Below are positions 1 to 8,259 of a DNA stretch of 41,767 nucleotides, piece after piece. Numbering within the stretch: position 1 is the first letter of the stretch; each line of letters starts with the position of its first letter. The stretch is taken from positions 1 to 41,767 of the forward strand of contig NZ_JAGGQG010000015.1 in NCBI RefSeq assembly GCF_018613415.1, given 5' to 3'. This stretch comes from Bacillus sp. ISL-18 (lineage in GTDB: Bacteria > Bacillota > Bacilli > Bacillales > Cytobacillaceae). Both the position numbers and the translations under genes were made by a program. Under the pieces are notes generated by a model that saw only the letters and a program-made list of their open reading frames with translations, did no database searches and was not told the origin of the DNA.

Positions 1-42
1 TAAAAAAACCACGATTTTTTTTAGAAATCGTGGTTTTTATTT
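1..42. terminator. Bidirectional rho-independent terminator
   Basis: Inverted repeat AAAACCACGATTT/AAATCGTGGTTTT with T/A runs on both sides. It would serve the gene entering from the left of the window and any transcript coming leftwards from the small membrane protein gene. Confidence 0.7.
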
Positions 43-80
43 GCGTTTTTAAATATTTTTATTGCCTTTTGTCCCCCAAA

Positions 81-155
81 AGAGAACCCGTTATCTTATT
101 GACGACCCTTTATTTCACTAACGCACCCGATAGCTTAAGTACATTTCTTCACAAA
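81..155 (+). repeat. Dispersed intergenic repeat, copy 1
   Basis: Contains the family core GCACCCGATAGCTTAAGTAC followed by ATTTCTTCACAAA. A degenerate first half (GAACCCGTTATCTTA) lies about 40 bp upstream. The same core recurs after many genes in this window. Confidence 0.6.
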
Positions 156-235
156 CCTTTCTTTTAATGTGAAGCAAACTCCTTCTTCTTGAAGAGTTAC
201 ACCACCAGTTCAGTTCAAATAATTCTGTATTGTAT

Positions 236-523
236 TTAGCCCCACCACATCGCACAAACAAACACCGACCATCCCGATATACAAAAACCTATTATTCCAA
301 AACCAAATATGTATATAAGAGCAAATTTTTTTACCCTTATCTTCAAATAAGCAAATAAAGGGATGACTATATATATTAGCACACTAATAATTGTAAGTAC
401 GGTTAAGTAGTTTAATGCTCGATTTGTTTTAAATAATTCATCCATAAAATATGCTAAAGACTGTCCGTTAACGCCTAATACAGTTGCAATTATCAATAAC
501 ACCCATATTAAAAAATGCACCAT
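236..523 (-). CDS. Small membrane protein, function unknown
   Basis: A 95-residue hydrophobic protein with about three predicted membrane segments: an N-terminal helix (VHFLIWVLLIIATVLGV), a central one (LNYLTVLTIISVLIYIVIPL) and a C-terminal one (ALIYIFGFGIIGFCI). A start 18 codons further upstream is open, but it has no ribosome-binding site. GGGGGAG lies 11 nt before the ATG at 523, so that start is preferred. I do not recognise the family. It is monocistronic, with an intergenic repeat on each side, and probably sits in the cytoplasmic membrane. Confidence 0.55.
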   Translation of the reverse strand: MVHFLIWVLLIIATVLGVNGQSLAYFMDELFKTNRALNYLTVLTIISVLIYIVIPLFAYLKIRVKKFALIYIFGFGIIGFCISGWSVFVCAMWWG

Positions 524-615
524 TTTCAATGCAGCTCCCCCTAGACTAACACATATACATATAGTGTAAAATTTCACTAATTATAACAAATACTCCTGTC
601 ATTGGAAATGTCGTT

Positions 616-690
616 TTATTCAACTAAACTGCCCCTTTGGACGCCGTAATGGCAGCCTGAACTTCAATTAACGCCCCCGTTAGCTTAACA
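616..690 (+). repeat. Dispersed intergenic repeat, copy 2
   Basis: Shows both halves of the family: TTCAACTAAACTGCCCC at the left and AACGCCCCCGTTAGCTTAA at the right, with GGCAGCC between them. It lies between two genes transcribed leftwards. Confidence 0.6.
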
Positions 691-710
691 AAATTTATTT
701 CATAATGCAG

Positions 711-1496
711 TTATTTTTTTAATTTGAACACTATAAAGTCAGCACATCTAAAATCTTCTTCAGATGAAGGATATTTATTTAGCATTTCTTTTGATGGCAT
801 AGGTTCTACAATGCTCTCTAAAGCAAAACCAGTTTTGATAAGAGAATTTATATAACTCGTTAATGTTCTATGGAAGAACAGCATTTTTTCTTTGTCACCT
901 AAACCTTGTTCATACGCACCTTCATAAAAAAATTTATCTACGTTCCAGTGCAACTTTTCACCGCTATCCGTTCTCTCCCAACCACATTCTGGAGTAACAA
1001 AGCAAGGATGCAAAATTGAAAAAATAAAAATGCCTCCATCTACTAATAACCGATACATTTCTTGAAATGCTTTTTCATAATTAGCAAGGTCTTGAATAAC
1101 CATATTGGACACAATTAAATCAAAACTTTTATCTTCAAAAGTATTTAAGTCCTCACAGTTACCTTGTTTAAAATCAATTAACAAATCATTTGGAGTTCTT
1201 TCTTTCGCAATTTCTATCATTCTAGGAGAATAATCAACTGCTGTAACTGTGGCACCAGACTTGTAAAACATCCTGCTTAAGTACCCTTCACCACATCCTG
1301 CATCTAAAACTTTTATATTTTTTATATTCCCTATAAGTGAAAATAGAGTTGGGTTTAAGAATACCTCTTTATGAAGGTCTCCTTGTTCAGTATGATTATT
1401 TGAATATGTATTTGCAAAGGCATCCCATCTCTTAATCGCTTCTTCAGTACCTAAATTATGCTTCATTTTTAAATAACCCCCAATACCATTTTTCAT
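711..1496 (-). CDS. Class I SAM-dependent methyltransferase
   Basis: A 261-residue protein that probably transfers a methyl group from S-adenosylmethionine to an unknown small molecule in the cytosol. Motif I (VLDAGCGEGYLSRMF) lies near residue 65. It is followed by an acidic end of strand 2 (VTAVDYSPRMIEIA), a motif like GNCEDL, and the post-motif LVDGGIFIFSILHPCF, as in the Methyltransf_11/25 (UbiE-like) group. The ORF opens two codons earlier, but AAGGGGA abuts that codon; it is correctly spaced for the ATG at 1496. Substrate cannot be told from sequence. The gene stands alone between two copies of the intergenic repeat. Confidence 0.85.
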   Translation of the reverse strand: MKNGIGGYLKMKHNLGTEEAIKRWDAFANTYSNNHTEQGDLHKEVFLNPTLFSLIGNIKNIKVLDAGCGEGYLSRMFYKSGATVTAVDYSPRMIEIAKERTPNDLLIDFKQGNCEDLNTFEDKSFDLIVSNMVIQDLANYEKAFQEMYRLLVDGGIFIFSILHPCFVTPECGWERTDSGEKLHWNVDKFFYEGAYEQGLGDKEKMLFFHRTLTSYINSLIKTGFALESIVEPMPSKEMLNKYPSSEEDFRCADFIVFKLKK

Positions 1497-1550
1497 ATCC
1501 ATTCCCCTTATTTCTATAACCTTCTTAAAGTATCCTGCTTCATTACTTCA

Positions 1551-1613
1551 ATTAGAAAAAGCATTACCGTTGTTCCAGTAATGCACCCGTTAGCTTAAGT
1601 ACATCTATTCACA
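1551..1613 (+). repeat. Dispersed intergenic repeat, copy 3
   Basis: Right half of the family: AGAAAAAGCATTACCG, a short stem-loop, then AATGCACCCGTTAGCTTAAG and TACATCTATTCACA. The stretch from AGAAAAAGCATTACCG to CCAGTAAT (with one A more or less) recurs at about 39298-39328, showing recent spread. Confidence 0.65.
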
Positions 1614-1621
1614 TACTTCAC

Positions 1622-2167
1622 TTACAAATTTCTTTCTAATAAAATCCCAATTTGCTTAGGTAGCGATTCACGATTTTCTTTTATAGCGTTTAAAATATAT
1701 GCTTCCACTACGCCGACAATGGCAACTCCGAAAAACTGTAGCAATAATTCTTTATTTAATCCTTTATTCTTCCCCTCATGTACATGAACTTCATCATGTA
1801 ATTCATCAATGACATATTGTAGAAAACGACTTCTAAATGTTGGACCACCCTTACTCGCCAACATAGTAGAGAAAAACAACTCATGTTTATCAAAATATTC
1901 AAACCAGATAATTGTTCCATCTATAAAGCTTTCCTCTGCTCTTTCGTCACAAATACGCTGGAGCTCCTTTAAATGTTCATCGATTAACTTCTCAAGTAAA
2001 TCAAATTTATCTAAGTAATGTGCATAGACTGTTCTTCTTCCGACGTTAGCTCGATCTGCAATTTCTTGGATAGTGATTTGGTCAAAATTCCTTTCAGCCA
2101 TCAACTCAATAAACGCTGTTTTGATTGCCTCCTGTGATTTCAATACTCTTCTATCAACTGTTTCCAT
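1622..2167 (-). CDS. TetR/AcrR family transcriptional regulator
   Basis: A 181-residue repressor-type protein. The N-terminal 55 residues form the TetR DNA-binding domain: a helix with IKTAFIELMAERNFDQITI, then the helix-turn-helix IQEIADRANVGRRTVYAHY. The rest is a variable helical ligand-binding and dimerisation domain. It is transcribed divergently from the dienelactone-hydrolase-like gene at 2402, with 234 bp between them. By the usual layout of this family it should repress that gene until a small ligand binds. A candidate operator (2365-2376) lies just downstream of the hydrolase promoter. The ligand is unknown. Confidence 0.88.
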   Translation of the reverse strand: METVDRRVLKSQEAIKTAFIELMAERNFDQITIQEIADRANVGRRTVYAHYLDKFDLLEKLIDEHLKELQRICDERAEESFIDGTIIWFEYFDKHELFFSTMLASKGGPTFRSRFLQYVIDELHDEVHVHEGKNKGLNKELLLQFFGVAIVGVVEAYILNAIKENRESLPKQIGILLERNL

Positions 2168-2315
2168 CTATATCATCCTACCTTTACTAAACTTTTTTTC
2201 ATTTTTTTAATGCAGTCTATTTCGATTTAATCACATGTATAAATATAGCCCATAAAGATATTGCACTATTTTCGGCAGTTTGTTCTTTATCACTCAAATG
2301 ATGCATAATTGGTCA

Positions 2316-2343
2316 TTGAATGTAAATCGCCCCCGTGTATAAT
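2316..2343 (+). promoter_or_regulatory. SigA-type promoter of the hydrolase gene
   Basis: TTGAAT (2316-2321) and TATAAT (2338-2343) are separated by 16 bp. They point at the hydrolase gene, with a 5' leader of roughly 50 nt ending in a GGAGG ribosome-binding site. Confidence 0.65.
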
Positions 2344-2364
2344 AAGGTACGTGAGGTAAATATA

Positions 2365-2376
2365 GCACATTTGTGC
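2365..2376. promoter_or_regulatory. Candidate TetR operator
   Basis: Palindrome GCACA-TT-TGTGC, between the -10 box and the ribosome-binding site of the hydrolase gene. Its place, downstream of a promoter controlled by a divergent TetR gene, suits a repressor site. This is inferred from position and symmetry only. Confidence 0.4.
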
Positions 2377-2401
2377 GAAATAATAAATAGGAGGATTCAA
2401 A

Positions 2402-3319
2402 ATGCAAGTAACCAAAACAGATGTACAGTTTAATGGCAAAGGTCTTCAGTTAGCAGGACATCTTTATTTACCAGAGGGGTTTATAGGAAATAAAAAGTAT
2501 CCTGCAATAGTTTGTGTCCATCCGGGTAGTAGCTGTAAAGATCAAACCGCGGGAATCTATGCCGGAAAACTTGCTGAACAAGGATATATAACCATTGCAT
2601 TTGATGCGTCATATCAAGGTGAAAGTGAAGGTGAACCTCGATATATTGAAGATCCGTCTGCAAGGGTTGAAGATATTCGTTGTGCGGTGGATTACCTGAG
2701 TTCACTGGATTATGTAGATGAAAATCGTATCGGTGTATTAGGCGTTTGTGCTGGAGGGGGTTATGCAGTAAATGCCGCAATGACAGAACGTCGAATCAAG
2801 GCAGTAGGTACAGTCGTTGGCGCTAATATCGGTCGTTTATATCGTGAAGGTGATGCAATCAAGGCACTAGAGGGAATTGGTAAACAACGTACTGCTGAAG
2901 CTCGTGGGGCTGAACCAATGATTACGAATTGGATTCCTAATAGCCAAGAGGAAAGAGAAAAAGCTGGTATTACTGATATAGATATTACGGAAGCCGTTGA
3001 TTATTATACTACTCCAAGAGGTCAAAGTCCTAATTCTCCAAATAAGTTAAAATTCACTAGTATAGGATCAGTAATGGCTTTTGATGCTTTCCATTTAGTA
3101 GAAGAATTTCTTACTCAACCTTTACAAATAGTTATTGGTACCGTACAAGGTGGATTCGGTTCAATAAAAGATGGACAAGAACTTTATACTAGAGCAGCTT
3201 CCGTTAAAAAGAATTTGTTTGTTGTTGATGGTGCAAGTCACTATGATTTATATGACAAACCGGAACCTGTTAATAAGGCTGTTGAAAAACTGGTAGGATT
3301 CTATAAAGAAAACCTTTAG
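2402..3319 (+). CDS. Alpha/beta hydrolase, dienelactone-hydrolase type
   Basis: A 305-residue cytosolic alpha/beta hydrolase. The nucleophile elbow reads GVLGVCAGGGY, so the nucleophile is Cys116, as in dienelactone hydrolases, not the Ser of ordinary esterases. An oxyanion-loop region (CVHPGSSC) lies at 38-45, and the likely catalytic His is in DGASHYDLYD near residue 280. GGAGG precedes the ATG by 7 nt. It is longer than classic dienelactone hydrolase (~235 residues) and resembles the YcjY-like group. It is probably induced when the divergent TetR protein releases its operator. Substrate unknown, perhaps a lactone or xenobiotic ester. Confidence 0.82.
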   Translation: MQVTKTDVQFNGKGLQLAGHLYLPEGFIGNKKYPAIVCVHPGSSCKDQTAGIYAGKLAEQGYITIAFDASYQGESEGEPRYIEDPSARVEDIRCAVDYLSSLDYVDENRIGVLGVCAGGGYAVNAAMTERRIKAVGTVVGANIGRLYREGDAIKALEGIGKQRTAEARGAEPMITNWIPNSQEEREKAGITDIDITEAVDYYTTPRGQSPNSPNKLKFTSIGSVMAFDAFHLVEEFLTQPLQIVIGTVQGGFGSIKDGQELYTRAASVKKNLFVVDGASHYDLYDKPEPVNKAVEKLVGFYKENL

Positions 3320-3331
3320 GTGGAAGGGTGA

Positions 3332-3360
3332 GATGGCAGCAAAAGCTGCCATCTTTTTTT
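3332..3360 (+). terminator. Rho-independent terminator of the hydrolase gene
   Basis: GATGGCAGC-AAAA-GCTGCCATC followed by seven T, 12 bp after the stop codon. Confidence 0.9.
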
Positions 3361-3503
3361 GTCGTAGAGTAAAATGATTACGTATTAGATTTTTATCATA
3401 AAAACCTTCTTCCTCTAAACTGTCCCGTTACTTCAATACCACGTTTCCAAAGCTATAATCAGGGCAATAATTCCTCTAATATAACCGAAAAGGAGGAAAT
3501 ATT

Positions 3504-3785
3504 TTGTTATTATCAAAAGCTTGGGAATTATATGAATCAGACAAAAGGATTGAAGGATTGAAGGATTCTCTCCTCAGACATTAAATGCATATAAACTCCA
3601 ATCAAAACTGCGATTCAACACTTTAATGATGTGGATATTGAGTCATTGACTACTGATCAACTGAAAGGATACTAGCAAAATCCAGCAAACGCCTAAAACC
3701 GTCAAGTTTGGCTCATCGAATTCGATTTATTAAATCATTATTTCTTTGGTCACACGAGGAAGGGCATTTACCCAAGCACTCATAA
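3504..3785 (+). pseudogene. Tyrosine recombinase (integrase), N-terminal remnant
   Basis: AAGGAGG precedes a TTG start at 3504. The reading runs through SKAWELYESDKRIEG, then in shifted frames SPQTLNAYKLQSK, HFNDVDIESLTTDQLKGY, and finally AKSSKRLKPSSLAHRIRF and KSLFLWSHEEGHLPKHS. Pieced together these give the N-terminal core-binding (SAM-like) domain of an XerC/phage-type integrase. At least three frameshifts and a local duplication (GGATTGAAGGATTGAAGGAT) break it, and the catalytic domain is absent. It ends one base before the stop codon of the convergent lysR gene. It marks a lost mobile element; it is not functional. Confidence 0.7.
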
Positions 3786-3786
3786 G

Positions 3787-4683
3787 CTATATCTCCACAT
3801 ATTCTAAAAATTTCTTTACTAATCTATACTGATTTCCACCATTTAAGAAAACCCCCCCATATACGGAATTAAAGTTTAGAGGATACCCAGTTAGAGGAAT
3901 AGCAACGATCTTTCCACTTTCTATATATGGGTCGTCTTTTAGCATTAAACTAGATACCAAACTAATACCCAATCCCTCTGAAACAGCTCTCTTGATAACT
4001 TCAGAATTTTTTGTTCTTAAAATAACATTAATTGGTTCGTATTGTTTTTCTAAATCTTCAATTAAATGTCTAAAATATCTCCTTTCATACATAATAAATG
4101 GATAATCCTTAATATCCACTAATTGTAGTTCTTTATTAAAAGCCAAGGCTGAGTCTTTTGGGGCTATAATATTAAAATTTCCTTCATAGTGAAAGGAGTG
4201 AAATATAATATGGGAAGGTAATTTATCTCCAGGATTAAATAAGGTAATTAAGCCCAAGTCCACTTTTTCTTGGTCAACACTACTAATTACATCCTCTTTT
4301 TCCATTTCTTTAATTGTAACTTGTATTTGTGGGTAATCGTTTTTAAATCTAGCAAGTGCTTTAAGTAAAAAAGTCATAAATATGCTTGGACTTGTAGCAA
4401 TTTTTAATTCTCCGTTGAATGATGAAGTAAGGGATTGGACTTCTTCTTTTAATTCTTCGGTCTTTTTTGAAATTTCAAGTAACTTTTTAATTATAGTTTT
4501 CCCTTCAGCTGTGGGAACAGTTCCAAGCCTTGAACGTTTAAATAATTGAACTCCGAATTCTTTTTCCAATAAAGAAATCGACTGACTGATAGCTGATTGC
4601 GTAATATGCAGATTTTGTGCAGCAATCGACATTGATTTTGTTTCAATAATTTCCTTTACATACTCCAACTGTTCAAAATTCAT
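3787..4683 (-). CDS. LysR family transcriptional regulator
   Basis: A 298-residue LysR-type regulator. The winged helix-turn-helix is at residues 1-65 (AAQNLHITQSAISQSISLLE, then the wing FGVQLFKRSRLGTVPTAEGK). A periplasmic-binding-like effector domain follows from about residue 90. AAAGGAG lies 8 nt before the ATG. The gene is divergent from an MFS transporter gene, with about 130 bp between the chosen starts. LysR regulators usually activate a divergent target in response to a small molecule, so the transporter is the expected target. The effector cannot be read from the sequence. Confidence 0.9.
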   Translation of the reverse strand: MNFEQLEYVKEIIETKSMSIAAQNLHITQSAISQSISLLEKEFGVQLFKRSRLGTVPTAEGKTIIKKLLEISKKTEELKEEVQSLTSSFNGELKIATSPSIFMTFLLKALARFKNDYPQIQVTIKEMEKEDVISSVDQEKVDLGLITLFNPGDKLPSHIIFHSFHYEGNFNIIAPKDSALAFNKELQLVDIKDYPFIMYERRYFRHLIEDLEKQYEPINVILRTKNSEVIKRAVSEGLGISLVSSLMLKDDPYIESGKIVAIPLTGYPLNFNSVYGGVFLNGGNQYRLVKKFLEYVEI

Positions 4684-4816
4684 TGGTTTCTCCTTTTATA
4701 TTAGTTTCTCTAATATTATCATCAATAATTGTAATTTTACATTTAAAGTGAATTATATATATAATCGAGGTTGTTATATTATTGGAGTGATAAATAGAAA
4801 AGAGGTTAGGATAAAA

Positions 4817-6007
4817 TTGAATAAACCTAAGTTATGGACAAAGGATTTTCTTATTATATCTATAACAAATTTTTTTCTTTATTTAATTCATTATTTATTA
4901 ATCGCCACCATTGCAATATTTACAGCAGATAAGTTCCATGCCTCTGCAAGTATGAGTGGATTGGCTGCAGGTATTTTTATCATCGGAATGCTTTTTGGTC
5001 GTCTTTATTCGGGTAAGTATATAGACCTTATTGGATGGAAGAAAATGCTTTTTATCGGAATTATTTTTTCGATTATAACGATTCTTTTATATTTTGCCGT
5101 TATAAACTTATCCATTCTTTTAATTGTTCGCTTTTTACACGGTATTGGATTCGGAATAGCCTCAACAGCAACAGGGACAATAGTTTCGAGTGTTATTCCT
5201 GATGAACGAAGAGGCGAAGGTACTGGTTACTATGCCTTAAGTACAACCATTGCTTCCGCAATTGGTCCTTTTTTTGGTATATTTATTAATCAGCATTTAG
5301 GATTTAAGATGAACTTTGTAGTATGTACCGTAATAATTCTGATAAGCTTTTTATCTTCTCTTTTTCTTAAGATACCAAAAGTGGAATTTAATAAAGAGCA
5401 ATTAAAATGCATGAAAGGGTTTAAGCTAAACAACTTCTTAGAACCGAAAGCTCTTCCAATTGCGATTGTAAGTATCATAGTAACCGCTGCTTATGCTAGT
5501 ATTCTTTCGTTTCTTAACACATATGCACAACAAATACATTTAGTCGATGCCGCTAGCTTCTTCTTTATTGTCTTTGCAATAGCTGCCTTGGTTTCGAGAC
5601 CATTTACAGGACGGTTGTTTGACCTTAAAGGAGAAAATTTTGTAGTGTATCCTGCTCTTATTTGTTTTATTATCGGTTTCCTGATTATCAGTCATGTTCA
5701 TACTGGATTTATGCTTTTATTCTCTGCCGTTTTTATCGGTTTGGCTTATGGGACATTTATTCCAAGCGGTCAGGCTATAGCTGTTAAGGTTTCACCTCGT
5801 AATCGTATGGGCTTGGCAACGTCAACTTTCTTTATATTTGCAGATTTTGGTGGTGGTTTTGGACCATTTTTAATTGGACTATTAATTCCAGTCTATGGTT
5901 TTTCAAACTTATATATAATGATGGCTATAGTCATTTTAGCAGACGTTATTTTATATTACTTCTTACATGGAAAAACAAAAGGAAATGTAACATCATTACA
6001 AAATTAA
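4817..6007 (+). CDS. MFS transporter (drug/sugar efflux type)
   Basis: A 396-residue major facilitator superfamily permease with about 12 hydrophobic segments. The conserved loop 2-3 motif appears as GRLYSGKYIDLIGWKK, and its second-half copy as SRPFTGRLFDLKGEN. A GTG 23 codons upstream is open but lacks a ribosome-binding site. The TTG at 4817 has a weak AGGTTAGG upstream and gives the usual short cytoplasmic N-terminus of the family, so I chose it. Proton-driven export of a small molecule at the cytoplasmic membrane is the family default. The divergent LysR gene probably controls it. A terminator follows. Confidence 0.85.
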   Translation: MNKPKLWTKDFLIISITNFFLYLIHYLLIATIAIFTADKFHASASMSGLAAGIFIIGMLFGRLYSGKYIDLIGWKKMLFIGIIFSIITILLYFAVINLSILLIVRFLHGIGFGIASTATGTIVSSVIPDERRGEGTGYYALSTTIASAIGPFFGIFINQHLGFKMNFVVCTVIILISFLSSLFLKIPKVEFNKEQLKCMKGFKLNNFLEPKALPIAIVSIIVTAAYASILSFLNTYAQQIHLVDAASFFFIVFAIAALVSRPFTGRLFDLKGENFVVYPALICFIIGFLIISHVHTGFMLLFSAVFIGLAYGTFIPSGQAIAVKVSPRNRMGLATSTFFIFADFGGGFGPFLIGLLIPVYGFSNLYIMMAIVILADVILYYFLHGKTKGNVTSLQN

Positions 6008-6054
6008 GGATAAAAGAAAATGTCTCATTTTGACGAAGATTAGTCGTATACATG

Positions 6055-6083
6055 AAAAAGCACTCTAACTTGAGTGCTTTTTA
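6055..6083 (+). terminator. Rho-independent terminator of the MFS gene
   Basis: AAAAAGCACTC-TAACTT-GAGTGCTTTTT, 48 bp after the stop codon; A- and T-rich on both sides, so it may work in both directions. Confidence 0.85.
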
Positions 6084-6142
6084 CTTTGAAATAGGTGGAT
6101 TAATTATTACTAATAAAAAAAGAGTGGTTGTGAAGAATCTCA

Positions 6143-6240
6143 CTTAAACTAACCTGCCCCGTTACTTTTATTAAGAAAAAAGCGACCTTCTTTCTTGAAG
6201 AATCGCACCCGTTTGTTAAAGTACAATTCTTCACAATCTT
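6143..6240 (+). repeat. Dispersed intergenic repeat, copy 4 (near full length)
   Basis: The clearest full copy: TTAAACTAACCTGCCCCGTT, then TTAAGAAAAAAGCGACC, then TTCTTGAAGAATCGCACCCG, then TTTGTTAAAGTACAATTCTT and CACAATC. The GC(A/C)CCCGTT block occurs once in each half, in direct orientation, around a central stem-loop. It sits between the MFS terminator and the convergent gene at 6308. Confidence 0.7.
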
Positions 6241-6307
6241 TTTTTATACTAAAAAAGAGCTACCTTTGCAATTAATCTTCTTATGTTTATATGTCCCTAA
6301 CCGAATC

Positions 6308-6817
6308 TTATTTCATTTTACTTATTGGTAAATTAAAAAATAAGAAATAAAAAATAATGATTGGAACAGAAATTATGTATGCTGCTAAGGGTTTTTTATG
6401 GTGAAGTAGCAACATAGGAAATAAAGTAGCGTCAAGCAAAGCAGACCACCAAATGTTCCATCCATGATAGTAATGGAACAACCCAATAACAACAAAGAAA
6501 TACTCGATTGCTATGTATAAAACTACCCAAAAAGAAACGTATATTAATTGTTTTATTCGGTTGTTTTTAGGGAAACGTGAAAGAAATAAAAGTACAGAAC
6601 AAGGGAAACCTATAAATGTTACTGCAAGGCTATTTAATGTGTGAGTAGGTAAAATAAAGTCACTAAATATCCAGAGGGAATAATTATATGAAAGAACATC
6701 ATAAAGTAATGAAAAAACAATCATAAAGAGCAATGTTGATTGATAGTTCCTCCAATTCCTCCAATCCCCCCAACGCCATGCAGCAAAAATCCATAAAAAT
6801 TGACCGATGATATGCAT
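6308..6817 (-). CDS. CBO0543 family membrane protein
   Basis: A 169-residue polytopic membrane protein of the CBO0543 family, common in spore-forming Firmicutes and of unknown function. It has about five hydrophobic segments and the family's aromatic-rich start (FLWIFAAWRWGDWRNW) and polar end (KMK). AGAGGT lies 6 nt before the ATG. A second, distant member of the family lies at 11744. Each has a DUF3231 gene nearby, which hints at a shared setting, perhaps sporulation. No enzyme motif is visible. Confidence 0.75.
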   Translation of the reverse strand: MHIIGQFLWIFAAWRWGDWRNWRNYQSTLLFMIVFSLLYDVLSYNYSLWIFSDFILPTHTLNSLAVTFIGFPCSVLLFLSRFPKNNRIKQLIYVSFWVVLYIAIEYFFVVIGLFHYYHGWNIWWSALLDATLFPMLLLHHKKPLAAYIISVPIIIFYFLFFNLPISKMK

Positions 6818-6887
6818 TATCTACCTCTTACTATAATCATGTTTCGTTTTATTATCACTCTAAATAACCAAAAGTATTACTTTTTCC

Positions 6888-6945
6888 AACAGCCTTACCG
6901 TTTTTTTTCAATAAGAAAAAGCTACCCTTGATGACAGCCCTTTTT
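6888..6945 (+). repeat. Dispersed intergenic repeat, partial copy 5
   Basis: Degenerate centre of the repeat family: CAATAAGAAAAAGCTACC and the matching GACAGCCCTTTTTC. It overlaps the 3' end of the small ORF at 6908-7018. Confidence 0.45.
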
Positions 6946-7018
6946 CAGGGAAACTTTCAATAAGCTTCTCAACGGTTTGTCCTTTAGCAGTGGTTGGGTC
7001 AGAAAACTTGTTCTCCAT
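6908..7018 (-). CDS. Small ORF, 36 residues, unknown
   Basis: The ATG at 7018 has an excellent ribosome-binding site (GGGAGG, 7 nt upstream). The peptide begins MENKFSDPTTAKGQTVEKLI and continues ESFPEKGLSSRV, polar and protein-like. Its last few codons (AFSY) and stop lie inside a piece of the dispersed repeat. The natural C-terminus may therefore have been replaced or truncated by the repeat. No family recognised. It is divergent from the DUF3231 gene at 7135, with a 116-bp gap. Confidence 0.45.
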   Translation of the reverse strand: MENKFSDPTTAKGQTVEKLIESFPEKGLSSRVAFSY

Positions 7019-7134
7019 CACATTACCTCCCTTAACGGATAGCTTATTCTACACAAATATTAAAGGAAGAATAAGTTGTTTTGGTAGGAGTAATACTTAA
7101 ATTAGAAAAATCCACTACTAAGAGGAGCTCTTCA

Positions 7135-8142
7135 ATGAATACAAAACATTCTGTAGGTTTATCATCAACAGAAATTGCAGGATTATGGGCTACATATATT
7201 AACGATAGCTTATCTATCTGTCTCTCTAAGCATTTCCTTCAACAGTCGAACAACGAAGATGTTAAACCCTTAATTAAACTAACATTAGATTTATCACAAA
7301 AAAATATTGAGGAAATCAAGAATATTTTTGAAAACGAGAATTTCCCTATTCCCAAGGGATTTTCCGATGAAGACATTGATCTTTCAGCTCCACCTTTGTT
7401 TTTCGATTTATTTCCTGTAAGCTACACTTACGGGATGAGTCGTATGGGTTTGATGACCTATAGTATGCTCATTTCTAATGTCGTCCGTGAAGATGTTCGA
7501 TCTTTCTTCTCAAAGTGTTTAACTTCCACAATGGATCTTTATAATACATCAGTAAATCTAATGCTATCCAAAGGGATATACGATCGCCCAACAATGATCC
7601 CTTATCCCGATAAAGTTGAATTTGTTAAAAAGAAAGAAATATTTTTATCCAAGTGGTTTGAAAAGAAACGCCCTCTGAATGTTCTTGAACTATCTGAAAT
7701 ATTTTTTAACATTGAAAGGAACTATTTTGGTTTAGTCTTACTCACTGGATTTATTCAAGTTGTGAAAGATGAACAAATAAAAAAGTTTTTGACAAAAGGA
7801 AAAGACTTAGCTCAAAAACAAATTCAATTCCTAAACCATACTTTAATCAAGGAAGATCTGCTTGGTACTGTAATGGTTAACTCAGAAGTGTCAACTTCTA
7901 CTGTATCTCCTTTTTCAGAAAAGCTCATCATGAACCTTGTAACTATACTTAATACGCAAGCAATAACCTATATTGGTCATGCATTAGCTACATCAGCAAG
8001 AGTGGACCTAGCTTCTGAATATTCAAAACTAATTCCTGAAATATTGCAGTACGGGAAGGAGGGCACCGACATTTTGATAGAAAGGGAATGGATGGAAGAA
8101 CCACCACATGCTCCAAATAGAAAGGAGTTAGCAGAAAATTAG
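7135..8142 (+). CDS. DUF3231 family protein
   Basis: A 335-residue member of DUF3231, a Bacillaceae family built from two ferritin-like helical halves. The halves can be seen here: each begins with a segment like LSSTEIAGLWATYINDSLSI or LNVLELSEIFFNIERNYFGL, and the protein ends with EREWMEEPP. AGAGGAG lies 7 nt before the ATG at 7135; the ORF is open 18 codons further upstream without a good site. The protein is soluble with no signal peptide. Function is unknown. A paralogue at 12630 shares the C-terminal pattern. Confidence 0.82.
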   Translation: MNTKHSVGLSSTEIAGLWATYINDSLSICLSKHFLQQSNNEDVKPLIKLTLDLSQKNIEEIKNIFENENFPIPKGFSDEDIDLSAPPLFFDLFPVSYTYGMSRMGLMTYSMLISNVVREDVRSFFSKCLTSTMDLYNTSVNLMLSKGIYDRPTMIPYPDKVEFVKKKEIFLSKWFEKKRPLNVLELSEIFFNIERNYFGLVLLTGFIQVVKDEQIKKFLTKGKDLAQKQIQFLNHTLIKEDLLGTVMVNSEVSTSTVSPFSEKLIMNLVTILNTQAITYIGHALATSARVDLASEYSKLIPEILQYGKEGTDILIEREWMEEPPHAPNRKELAEN

Positions 8143-8259
8143 GTTTAAATTAAACAATAGATCTCAACGATCACTTTTTTTAGTTATATTAGGCAAAAGT
8201 TGAAACCCTTTTCAAATATCCTGCACTAAGCTAAATAAGAAAAGGCTGCCAATTGTGGT

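Noticed and set aside
81..155. CRISPR-like array from repeated GCACCCGTTAGCTTAAG units
   Set aside because: The units are scattered singly over 40 kb, not clustered with regular spacers, and no cas genes are present.
2481..2780. 99-codon ORF opposite the hydrolase gene
   Set aside because: Shadow of the hydrolase coding strand; His/Gln/Leu-rich text with no ribosome-binding site.
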